This document shows, piece after piece, positions 8,561 to 16,474 of a stretch of DNA of 64,000 nt. Under the pieces are notes generated by a model, which did no database searches, had not been told where the DNA came from, and saw only the letters and a program-made list of their open reading frames with translations. The position numbers and the translations under genes were made by a program. Every line of letters begins with the position of its first letter. Position 1 is the stretch's first letter. The DNA lies in the NCBI GenBank assembly GCA_934698975.1, contig CAKUVR010000002.1, positions 1 to 64,000 on the forward strand, given 5' to 3'. The DNA is from Cryptobacteroides sp934698975 (GTDB taxonomy: Bacteria; Bacteroidota; Bacteroidia; Bacteroidales; UBA932).

Positions 8561-9034
8561 TTAATTATACAAATTTTTCTTGGTTATGACTAGTCGGCTG
8601 AACTTGGCGTCCGGTCCGGGCATCCCGAGGCTGAAGCCATCCGTGCCGCCGGTCAGGGCTATGGCCAATGTGTTGTCGGCAGAGTCATCCAGGACGTGTT
8701 CCTTCCAGCGGATGCGGACCGGCATCCGGTAGATTCCCGGCAGGAATGTCAGCGAGGTTCCCTGAGTGACAACCTCATAGTCAAGGCCTTCCTTCAATCC
8801 GGAGCCTGAAGTCACGGAGAAATCCACGACAGCGTTCTCGCTTCTGGACACGGAACTCATCGTCACATAGTAGGTGTTGACGTTCTCGACATCAGAGCCG
8901 ACAACGGCGGTCGAGGCTCCGTCCTGAGTCGCGATGTAAAAGAACGGAGTGTCGTAAACCGGCAAATCCTTCGTGCAGGAAAGCGCCAGAACGGCGGACA
9001 GGGTTATAAGCAAAATATTCTTTTTCATATTCAT
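8561..9034 (-). CDS. DUF4843-type lipoprotein
   Basis: 157 residues with signal and lipobox LALSCTK, then a single Ig-like beta domain with the motifs VDFSVTSGSGLKEGLDY and LPGIYRMPVRIRW. This agrees with the DUF4843 family, almost always encoded after susD. The function is unknown, probably part of the outer-membrane receptor assembly. An alternative ATG lies two codons in (9028). Confidence 0.8.
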   Translation of the reverse strand: MNMKKNILLITLSAVLALSCTKDLPVYDTPFFYIATQDGASTAVVGSDVENVNTYYVTMSSVSRSENAVVDFSVTSGSGLKEGLDYEVVTQGTSLTFLPGIYRMPVRIRWKEHVLDDSADNTLAIALTGGTDGFSLGMPGPDAKFSRLVITKKNLYN

Positions 9035-9066
9035 TGTCAGTTAAGCATTCCTTAAAGGATTCTACG

Positions 9067-10509
9067 CTAATTAGATGTAGGATTCTGTTCCATCTCCGGA
9101 TTAGACTCCAGCTCAAGGTACGGAATCGGAAGGACAAAACGGTAGTCGGGATATTTCAGGAAAAGGACGGACGAGGTCGAGTTGCGCGAGCGGCTCAGGT
9201 TCTCGTGCCTGCGGGTGATGTCGAAGAGACGGTGCCCCTCGAAACAGAGCTCCTTCATCCTCTCGTTCTGAATAGTCTGCTCCAAAGAGGAAGCATCGAT
9301 CGCGACTTCCGAAGCGTCAATTCCCAATGCCCTGGCCTCCAAAGCCTTGATGTCTTCGATGGCGACGGAGGTGTTGCCCAGCCCGTAATTCGCCTCAGCG
9401 TTGATCAGATACATCTCAGATGACCTTAAGATGAACGGGTCAAAATGCCTGTCCAATTTGTTGGTCGTCTCGTCGGTGCAATAAAACTTCATGCAGACGT
9501 TGTCGTAATCCACCACCTTGCCGGAAAGATCCTTATAAGCGCTGTGGCGGAAAAGCGTGAGACGCACGTCACGATCATCGGTGAAGAGTTCCTTCAACTT
9601 GGAGGACGGCCTCGCCGAAGGGCTCTCGAAATAGTAAAGGTCGCTGATGTAGTCAGACTGGTCGTAGCCGTTGAGCCGGAGGATGGACTCCCCTCCCCTT
9701 GTCGCCACGTTCACGAACATATTCCTGTACTTTTCTCGCGGTGTGAGAGGAAACTCCTTCATCACTTCGGCTGACAGGGAAGCCGCTTGGGAATATTCAT
9801 TCATATAGAGATATACCCTTGCTAGAAGCGCCTTGCAGGCAGCCGGAGAGGCGAAATATTCATTGAATGAATAGTCCGGCGTGAAAGTCGAGAGAGCCTT
9901 TTCCAAATCAGCGACAATCTGGGAATATACCTGCTTCACAGTGCTTCGCCTCATCTTGTCGGTCACGACCGGAATGCTCGTCATTATCGGAATGCCGAGA
10001 TGCGATGCGTCTGAGGTGAACGTGTAGTTCTGGGAATATGTGAGGCAGATGTCCAGATGCGTCAGAGCACGAAGGAAATAGGCCTGAGCGAGAATGTTGT
10101 CGATCACGGAAGCACTGTCAGGGTATTTCTTCCGCAGTTCCGGAGCGTAGGTGATGATGTAGTTCACGTTCTGGATGACGGTGTAGCCAAGTTTCCAGAT
10201 GTAGCCGACAGCGGTTGTCTCCTCCAAATAGGTGGAGATGAAGTTGTACTGGTTCGCCCATGTCGCATTGTTGGAAGAAAGATCCAGCAAGTCGCCGGCG
10301 ACCTCCGGATAGGCCAGCATCTCCCTGTCGTAGAATGAATACAACAGGTGGTAGCATCCGTTCAGGGCAGGCTGGAGAGCAGAGACCTCCGAGAAATAAG
10401 TGTCGATGTCGCTCTTGCCGACCTGCTCGACCTCAAGGAAGTGGCAGGAAGCGGAAAGCGTGGCCACGGCGGCCAGAGTCATTATCTTTGAATATATTGT
10501 CTTCATCAT
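9067..10509 (-). CDS. SusD/RagB-family outer-membrane lipoprotein
   Basis: About 480 residues with a signal and lipobox (LSASCHF), then the helical TPR-like SusD fold. Recognisable blocks are NYIITYAPE, AQAYFLRALTHLDI and, near the end, NERMKELCFEGHRLFDITR, a family hallmark. SusD forms the lid over the SusC barrel and binds the ligand. The chosen start is the ATG at 10509. A start at 10533 would overlap susC by 14 bp and place eight polar residues before the signal peptide. Confidence 0.92.
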   Translation of the reverse strand: MMKTIYSKIMTLAAVATLSASCHFLEVEQVGKSDIDTYFSEVSALQPALNGCYHLLYSFYDREMLAYPEVAGDLLDLSSNNATWANQYNFISTYLEETTAVGYIWKLGYTVIQNVNYIITYAPELRKKYPDSASVIDNILAQAYFLRALTHLDICLTYSQNYTFTSDASHLGIPIMTSIPVVTDKMRRSTVKQVYSQIVADLEKALSTFTPDYSFNEYFASPAACKALLARVYLYMNEYSQAASLSAEVMKEFPLTPREKYRNMFVNVATRGGESILRLNGYDQSDYISDLYYFESPSARPSSKLKELFTDDRDVRLTLFRHSAYKDLSGKVVDYDNVCMKFYCTDETTNKLDRHFDPFILRSSEMYLINAEANYGLGNTSVAIEDIKALEARALGIDASEVAIDASSLEQTIQNERMKELCFEGHRLFDITRRHENLSRSRNSTSSVLFLKYPDYRFVLPIPYLELESNPEMEQNPTSN

Positions 10510-10519
10510 AGCACCTTCA

Positions 10520-13500
10520 TCAGAATGAAACATTAAGGCCGAGAGTGACCGTACGGGTCACTGGGTAGCCGTTGCTGAGAGTCTTGTACGAGTTGTACTT
10601 CCGGCTCTGGCCCGGAGTGAACAGGTAGAGGTTGTCGCAGATCAGCGAGGCCGTGGCACCCTCGACCTTCAACTTGGAAATCACAGACTTAGGCAACCTG
10701 TAGGACAACGTGAGATTGCTGAGGTTGAAATTCGTCTTGCTGTAGAGGAACCTTGTCGAGAACCTTGCCGAACTGGTCGTCTTCTGCGAGGCTATCGGGT
10801 ACTTAGAGGCCTCTCCCGGAGTAGTCCAGCGGTAGTAATAGACCTCGACCGCCTGATTCCCGGAAGTGATGTTGTAGCCATCGTTGATGAACGTTGAGGC
10901 ATAGGTAGGAAGTGAATATCCCCCGATAACATAGTTGATTTGGAACGACAGCGACCAATTCCCGTATGTGAGGTTGTTGATCAATCCGCCGAAACCGAAA
11001 GGAGTCGTGCTCTTGCCTGCCACACGGTTGTCTGTGGAATAGGTCTTCGTCAGATTCCCGTCCTTGTCGTACCACATCGGCATTCCATCCGCCGGATCCA
11101 CGCCGGCCCAGCGCACAAGATACCAGGTGTTTGAGTCATAACCTTCCTTCCAGACCTTGTCTGTGAATCCGGTCTGGATGCCATTGTACAATTCGAGAAT
11201 CTTGTTGGAGTTGTGCGAGAAATTGAGTGTGGTGTTCCATTCGAAATCCTTGCGGGCGATGTTGTGGCTGGTGAGGTTGATCTCGAATCCGGAGTTCCTT
11301 ATCCGGCCAACGTTCGCGTAGATCCTGTCGTCAGAGATTGTCCTGGAGACATAGATCCTGCTGAGAAGATCCTTGGTGACATTGTTGTAATATTCAACCT
11401 CGATGTCCAGCACCCTGCCGATCTGGGCGTCCAGACCGAAGTTGATCATCCTTGTCGTCTCCCATGAAAGACCAGGATTCGGAACCGTCGAGAGCGTAGC
11501 CCCGGTCACACCAATGTAAGAATATGAGTCGTCGTAGGAATATGCCCCGGCGGCCACCGAGGTGTCGATCCTTGAGTTTCCGGACGTTCCATAGGTGGCC
11601 TTGAGTTTGAGAACCTTCAGCCAGTCCACATCGTAGAACGCCTCCTTGTGGATGTTCCACGAAGCCCCCACCGACCAGAACTGAGCCCATCTCTTGTACT
11701 TGCCGAAAGACGAGTTCCCGTCCCGCCTGTAATTGGCCGACAGATAATAACGCGAGTCGTATGAATATGTTCCCCTGACGAAATAGGACATCGTTCTGGA
11801 GACGGAGGCCGCACTGCCGCCGGTGCGCGTGTCCTTCTCGGCGAAGTTGACTTCCTTGATATGGTCGTTCATAAAGCCTCTGCCGGAGGCATAGGCCGTG
11901 TTGTAGCCGGAATGATGGAGTTCGAGACCGGCGTAAACGCCGACGGAGTGAAGGCCGAACTTCTTGGAATAGTCCAGTTTGTTGGTGTTCGTCCAGTTGA
12001 AATAAGTGGCGTCCTCCCTGCGTGATTCCCCTACCGGCTTGCCGTCCAACATTCCGGACAGTGTCTGGCGGGAATAGTAGATGCTCCCGTGATGGTGCTG
12101 ATACTCGACCCCGAACACACTTGAAAGCTTGAGCCCATCGATGATGGTCCAGTCCAGTTTGAAGTTGCCGATGGTCTTCAGGGAGTTCTGAATGTTGTCG
12201 TTATACTCCCTGTCCGGCAGTTTGTTGCCGAGGAATTTCTTCATTATGAACTCCTTGCCGGTGTCGCTCCAGATCTTGTTGTAAAGCCTGTAGGTCTTGC
12301 CGTCCTCCAGATACGGAGAGAAAATCGGCAGGTTGTCCAGATATTCATCGGTCAGATAGAACAGATTGTCATTGTTATATGTGGCCATCAGCGACACCCC
12401 CATTTTCAGACGCTCGGTCAGGTCGTAGTCCTGATTCATTCTGAGGTAGAACCTTTGGGATCTGTCGGTCTTGACGGTGTTCTCGTTGCGGTAATATGAC
12501 CCTGACACGTATGTCTTGGCTTTCTTGGTGCCGGTCGAGAGGGACAGTGAGGCGTAAAGGGTAGAACCCAACCCCATATATTCCTTGAACCAATCGGTTG
12601 AGGTGGTGCTGTAGGAGTTGTAGTCGTTGTCCTGGTAAGGGAAGTCGGACATCAGATTGCCGCCGTTGACCCAGGCTTCCTTCGCCACCTCAAGGTACTG
12701 GGAGGCGTTCATCACCTTGACCATCGTGCTTTTGTCCGGTGAGGCGATGCCGTAATTGACGGTCGCGGAGACTTTCAGCGGCATATTCCCGGCCACTCCC
12801 CTCTTGGTCGTGACAAGGATGACGCCGTTCGCGCCGTTGGCTCCGTAGATTGTGGTCTGGTCGGCATCCTTGAGGACGGTGATGCTTTCTATGTCATTTG
12901 GATCCAGCAGTGACAGAGGCGAGACCGCCGTGGACATCCCGGGCATAAGGTTGTTTCTGTTTCCGGTGTAGGTAGGCACTCCGTCTATGATCCAAAGCGG
13001 TTCGTTGGAGGCCGACAGCGAAGCGTTGCCACGGACTCTGACGTTAAGCCGGCCTCTGGTAGAAGCGGCCGCGTCCGAGTTGTTCTCCACCAGAAGCCCC
13101 GGAACCAGTCCGTTCAGGATGTTGTCGATCCTGGCCTTCGGCTTGTCCTTTAGAGCGTCGGCGTTGACCTGAAAGGCGCTGCCGATCATATCCTCCTTTT
13201 TCTGTTTGACACCGTATGCTCCTACGATTACGGCCTCCTCAAGGCTTGAATCATCAGCGAGTCTGACGTTCAGTGTCTTCGGCCCGCTGACAGCGAACTC
13301 TTTCGTCGTCATTCCAAGGAACTGGAACACAAGGGTATAGCTATGACCCTCCGCCGGGGCGGCGATCTCATAATGTCCGTCGACATCGGTGTTGACTCCC
13401 TGCTTGGAATTCTTCACATAGACAAACGCCCCGACCAAGGGCTCTCCGTCCTGGGACGTGACGGTTCCTTTCACGAGCCTCTCCTGCCGGTTCTGCGTCT

Positions 13501-13594
13501 GCGCGGAAACATCTCCGCCACCGCATAACGCCGGCAAGCCCCAAGCGGAAACGGCAAGAAACGCCGCAAGGATAGTTGTAAACCTGATATTCAT
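10520..13594 (-). CDS. SusC/RagA-family TonB-dependent transporter
   Basis: 1024 residues. A signal peptide (1 to about 31) leads to a carboxypeptidase-regulatory-like domain (VKGTVTSQDGEPLVGAFVYV, about 41-110). The plug domain follows with IDGVP and the SusC hallmark SITVLKDADQTTIYGANGANG (about 235-255), then a 22-strand-type barrel ending in VTLGLNVSF. It imports a ligand captured by SusD across the outer membrane using TonB energy. No sigma/anti-sigma pair or hybrid sensor is adjacent, so its regulation is not visible. The downstream phosphoesterase and lipoproteins point to a phosphorylated or otherwise unusual ligand rather than a classic glycan, as no glycoside hydrolase is present. 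Confidence 0.95.
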   Translation of the reverse strand: MNIRFTTILAAFLAVSAWGLPALCGGGDVSAQTQNRQERLVKGTVTSQDGEPLVGAFVYVKNSKQGVNTDVDGHYEIAAPAEGHSYTLVFQFLGMTTKEFAVSGPKTLNVRLADDSSLEEAVIVGAYGVKQKKEDMIGSAFQVNADALKDKPKARIDNILNGLVPGLLVENNSDAAASTRGRLNVRVRGNASLSASNEPLWIIDGVPTYTGNRNNLMPGMSTAVSPLSLLDPNDIESITVLKDADQTTIYGANGANGVILVTTKRGVAGNMPLKVSATVNYGIASPDKSTMVKVMNASQYLEVAKEAWVNGGNLMSDFPYQDNDYNSYSTTSTDWFKEYMGLGSTLYASLSLSTGTKKAKTYVSGSYYRNENTVKTDRSQRFYLRMNQDYDLTERLKMGVSLMATYNNDNLFYLTDEYLDNLPIFSPYLEDGKTYRLYNKIWSDTGKEFIMKKFLGNKLPDREYNDNIQNSLKTIGNFKLDWTIIDGLKLSSVFGVEYQHHHGSIYYSRQTLSGMLDGKPVGESRREDATYFNWTNTNKLDYSKKFGLHSVGVYAGLELHHSGYNTAYASGRGFMNDHIKEVNFAEKDTRTGGSAASVSRTMSYFVRGTYSYDSRYYLSANYRRDGNSSFGKYKRWAQFWSVGASWNIHKEAFYDVDWLKVLKLKATYGTSGNSRIDTSVAAGAYSYDDSYSYIGVTGATLSTVPNPGLSWETTRMINFGLDAQIGRVLDIEVEYYNNVTKDLLSRIYVSRTISDDRIYANVGRIRNSGFEINLTSHNIARKDFEWNTTLNFSHNSNKILELYNGIQTGFTDKVWKEGYDSNTWYLVRWAGVDPADGMPMWYDKDGNLTKTYSTDNRVAGKSTTPFGFGGLINNLTYGNWSLSFQINYVIGGYSLPTYASTFINDGYNITSGNQAVEVYYYRWTTPGEASKYPIASQKTTSSARFSTRFLYSKTNFNLSNLTLSYRLPKSVISKLKVEGATASLICDNLYLFTPGQSRKYNSYKTLSNGYPVTRTVTLGLNVSF

Positions 13595-13753
13595 ACAAAT
13601 TCTTAAAATGGGTGGCTAATATAAACATAATTTTTTAACACTCAACACTTGCGCTAAAACGTTCGACTCTTCCGAACAGAAAAAAAAGTTAGAGAATCAG
13701 GACTTGTCCACTCACATTTTCATAGAAGATTCTGAACTTTCCGCAAAAAATGA

Positions 13754-13761
13754 TACCTTTG
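13754..13761 (+). promoter_or_regulatory. -7 promoter box of gmk-nadD
   Basis: TACCTTTG fits TAnnTTTG and lies 20-30 bp before the gmk ATG codons. A TCTG about 20 bp upstream is a poor -33 element. Confidence 0.45.
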
Positions 13762-13780
13762 CAGCCATACGAAAATATTC

Positions 13781-14386
13781 ATGAGTCAAATGAGCAACAG
13801 AGTACTGATTTTCTCAGCCCCTTCGGGATCCGGCAAAAGCACGATAGTGAACCATATTCTTGGAATATACAAGGATCAGATGGAGTTCTCGATCTCCGCC
13901 ACCTCAAGGGCGCCGCGCGGCACCGAGCAGGACGGCAAGGAATATCATTTCGTCACCCCCGAGAAATTCCGCGAGCTGATCGCCAAGGATGCCTTCGTTG
14001 AATATGAGGAGGTTTACGAGGATCATTTCTACGGCACGCTCAAGTCCGAGGTCGAAAGGATCTGGGCTGCGGGGCATGTGATAATATTCGATGTGGATGT
14101 CAAGGGAGGGGTGAATCTCAAGAAATATTTCGGGGACAAGGCTCTGTCCATCTTCGTCCAGGCTCCGTCCGTGGAGGCGCTTCGCGAAAGGCTCATCAAA
14201 AGAGGGACCGACTCCCCGGAGGCCATCGAGGAGCGTGTCGCCAAGGCGGCCGAAGAGATGACCTACGCTCCGAAATTCGACTATGTGCTCGTCAACGACG
14301 ACCTCAAGACGGCGTTCGCCGAGGTCGAGAAGGTTGTCGAGGACTTTCTTGACGACGGGAAACTGAACTATTCGACATTCATCTAA
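13781..14386 (+). CDS. gmk: Guanylate kinase
   Basis: Phosphorylates GMP to GDP with ATP. The 201 residues carry the P-loop SAPSGSGKST (12-21), the GMP-binding region SATSRAPRGTEQDGKEYHF (about 39-57) and the RGTDSPEAIEER lid segment. A second ATG at 13790 is possible. nadD begins 7 bp after the stop, so the two housekeeping genes probably share one transcript. Confidence 0.97.
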   Translation: MSQMSNRVLIFSAPSGSGKSTIVNHILGIYKDQMEFSISATSRAPRGTEQDGKEYHFVTPEKFRELIAKDAFVEYEEVYEDHFYGTLKSEVERIWAAGHVIIFDVDVKGGVNLKKYFGDKALSIFVQAPSVEALRERLIKRGTDSPEAIEERVAKAAEEMTYAPKFDYVLVNDDLKTAFAEVEKVVEDFLDDGKLNYSTFI

Positions 14387-14393
14387 TAAATCC

Positions 14394-15032
14394 GTGAAGA
14401 TAGCCGTCTACTCGGGGTCGTTCAATCCCCTTCACATCGGCCATCAGGCCATAATGGAGTACCTGACAAAGGAGAAGGAATATGACTGGGTCTACCTTGT
14501 CGTGTCCCCGAAGAACCCGCTGAAGGATTCCATCAGCGCTGATTCCGGCGAGAGCCGGTACGAGGCCGCCGTGGCCGCCGTCAAACGTCATCCGGAACTG
14601 CACGTCTGGGTGGACGACATCGAGCTGAAGATGGATCCGCCACACTACACTATCAAGACCCTAGACGCGTTGAAGCAGCGTGAGCCTGACAACGATTTCA
14701 CTCTCGTCATCGGAGCGGACAACCTTCAGAGCATCCGCCGCTGGAGGGACTTTCCGAGAATCCTTTCTGAATATGGTGTCACGGTCTACCCACGCAAGGG
14801 ATTCGATGTGGACAGCATCAGGCGTCAGCTGATCGAGGAATGCAAGGACTTCCCCGCTCCTTATGTCCTTGATTCCGAAGAGATTGTCCCTGACGGAATG
14901 CGCAGTCTCGAAGAAACCCTACTGCGTTCCTACAACATCGAGGTCATCGACGCCCCGATCGTGGACATCTCCTCCACCGAGATCCGCGAAGGACTCACAG
15001 CCGGCAAGGACATGTCGGAATATCTTATGTGA
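14394..15032 (+). CDS. nadD: Nicotinate-nucleotide adenylyltransferase
   Basis: Transfers AMP from ATP to nicotinate mononucleotide in NAD synthesis. The 212 residues begin with a GTG start codon, the only one giving the full N-terminus KIAVYSGSFNPLHIGHQA. The nucleotidyltransferase HxGH is H14-H17, and the ISSTEIRE signature lies near residue 193-200. The gene starts 7 bp after gmk. Confidence 0.95.
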   Translation: MKIAVYSGSFNPLHIGHQAIMEYLTKEKEYDWVYLVVSPKNPLKDSISADSGESRYEAAVAAVKRHPELHVWVDDIELKMDPPHYTIKTLDALKQREPDNDFTLVIGADNLQSIRRWRDFPRILSEYGVTVYPRKGFDVDSIRRQLIEECKDFPAPYVLDSEEIVPDGMRSLEETLLRSYNIEVIDAPIVDISSTEIREGLTAGKDMSEYLM

Positions 15033-15092
15033 GTAGTTATTTTGGTTTCTTTGAAATGTTCTTTGAGGAGACAGATTCTATCATAAATTGAT

Positions 15093-15100
15093 TAAATTTG
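15093..15100 (+). promoter_or_regulatory. Possible -7 box of the UpxY-like gene
   Basis: TAAATTTG fits TAnnTTTG and lies 34 bp before the start codon. The nearest TTTG upstream is about 27 bp away, too far for a standard -33 element. Confidence 0.35.
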
Positions 15101-15134
15101 TGGCTCGAAAACGGACATTGACCGGAGAAAAACA

Positions 15135-15677
15135 ATGCAAGGCGACATCCATTACGAGGAAATTGAGTGGTTTGCGATGCGCGTCACCTACCACCGTGAA
15201 CTGGAAGCCAAAAGACTTCTGGATGAGAAGGGCGTGGAGAATTTCATACCCATGAAGTACGAGAAATCCGTCAGAACCGGCAAGAAGCGCCTTGTCCCCG
15301 TAATCCACAACATCATATTCGTCCGCACTACTGCTTCCATAATCCAAGAATTGAAGAAACCGACCTGCGTTCCAATGCTGCAATATATGATGGATCAAAG
15401 GCTTGGCAAGAAAATCACTGTTCCAGAAAAACAGATGAGGCAGTTCATAGCCGTGACAGGGACATACGATGAGACATTGCGCTTCTTCGGGCCATCGGAA
15501 ATCAACTTCGCCAAGGCTCAGAAAGTCCGGATCACAGGTGGGATGTTCGAAGGATGCGAAGGTGTCTTCGTCAAAGTCAAAGGCTCCAGAGCCAAGAAAG
15601 TCGTCATTGAGATTCAGGGCGTCGTCGCTGTCGCGCTGGTCTCCGTCCACCCCGACTTGGTCGTTCCGATTGAATAG
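15135..15677 (+). CDS. UpxY-like transcription antiterminator (NusG paralogue)
   Basis: 180 residues: a NusG N-terminal domain (WFAMRVTYHRELEAKRLLDE, about 12-31, to about residue 110) and a KOW segment (AKAQKVRITGGMFEGCEG, about 127-143). In Bacteroides, UpxY proteins bind the leader of their own capsule operon and let RNA polymerase read through. Here the gene is on the plus strand and converges on the polysaccharide operon that ends at 16475, so it cannot be the leader gene of that transcript. It would have to act in trans or serve another locus. No UpxZ partner is seen. Confidence 0.88.
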   Translation: MQGDIHYEEIEWFAMRVTYHRELEAKRLLDEKGVENFIPMKYEKSVRTGKKRLVPVIHNIIFVRTTASIIQELKKPTCVPMLQYMMDQRLGKKITVPEKQMRQFIAVTGTYDETLRFFGPSEINFAKAQKVRITGGMFEGCEGVFVKVKGSRAKKVVIEIQGVVAVALVSVHPDLVVPIE

Positions 15678-15734
15678 CACGGCCGCCACAAGAGCAAATC
15701 ACCTGAATTTTTTCTCTAATTTACACCAATATAT

Positions 15735-15765
15735 TTGTCTTTTAGGACTGAATTATCTATTTTTG
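15735..15765 (+). promoter_or_regulatory. Bacteroidota-type promoter for the HAD gene
   Basis: TTG at 15735-15737, then 20 bp, then TATTTTTG at 15758-15765. Both boxes and the spacing match the consensus. It predicts a transcript starting near 15772 with a leader of about 145 nt before the ATG at 15919. Confidence 0.6.
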
Positions 15766-15918
15766 TGTTCTATATGAGTTGGCTTGCCTGTAATGGCCAT
15801 TATTGTGGAAAAACGATTGCCATTCCGCCAACGCCGCGCCTAACGATTTGACACTCAACCTATTGAAAAGAGTGCCAAGCCCCAAGATTTTCTCGTGAAC
15901 ACAGCGATTTCTTAAAGG

Positions 15919-16359
15919 ATGATTATTGCAGTTGACTTTGATGGTACTATAGTGGAGCACAAGTACCCTAAGATCGGCAAGGAAATTCCATTTGCCGTGA
16001 ACACTCTCAAACGCATCCAGGCCGACCATCACACACTTATACTCTGGTCGGTAAGGGAAGGCGCGCTGCTGAAGGAAGCCGTTGACTGGTGCCACGAGCG
16101 AGGTCTGGACTTCTATGCGGTCAACAGCAATCATCCGGAGGAATATTATGATGGAGATGAGCTTCCTGCCGGCCCCCGCAAGTTGAAGGCGGATCTGTTC
16201 ATAGACGACCGCAATCTTGGTGGTCTTCCCGACTGGGGCGAAATCTACAGGATCATCTCCGAAGGCCTGACATTCCGGGAATATTACCTCAACATGTCAG
16301 GGAACGAGGCCTCCAAAGGCAGGAAATCCTTCTGGGACCTTCTGAAAACATCCAGATAA
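15919..16359 (+). CDS. Small HAD-superfamily hydrolase, BT0820-like
   Basis: 146 residues. HAD motif I is D6-F-D8-G-T in IIAVDFDGTIVEH, and a late acidic motif LFIDDRN is near residue 110. The short cap-less form matches a Bacteroidota family often found beside capsule loci. The substrate is unknown, possibly a sugar phosphate. It is the last plus-strand gene before the convergent polysaccharide operon. Confidence 0.8.
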   Translation: MIIAVDFDGTIVEHKYPKIGKEIPFAVNTLKRIQADHHTLILWSVREGALLKEAVDWCHERGLDFYAVNSNHPEEYYDGDELPAGPRKLKADLFIDDRNLGGLPDWGEIYRIISEGLTFREYYLNMSGNEASKGRKSFWDLLKTSR

Positions 16360-16396
16360 GCACGATAAAAAACGTACGGAAATGAGTGGGACATAA

Positions 16397-16425
16397 TTTT
16401 GTTAAAGTAGCCCTTTAACAAAAAA
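16397..16425. terminator. Bidirectional terminator between convergent transcripts
   Basis: The inverted repeat TTTTGTTAAAG (16397-16407) against CTTTAACAAAA (16413-16423) has a 5-nt loop and A/T runs on both sides. It sits between the HAD gene and the end of the Wzc gene. On the minus strand it is nearly identical to a hairpin at 52252-52278. Confidence 0.7.
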
Positions 16426-16474
16426 TATGCAAGAAAAATTTGAGGAATTTTTTGATATTCAGTGATTAAAACGT

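Noticed and set aside
15735..15918. Invertible capsule promoter
   Set aside because: The promoter before the HAD gene is good, but I found no flanking inverted repeats of useful length and no invertase gene in the window.
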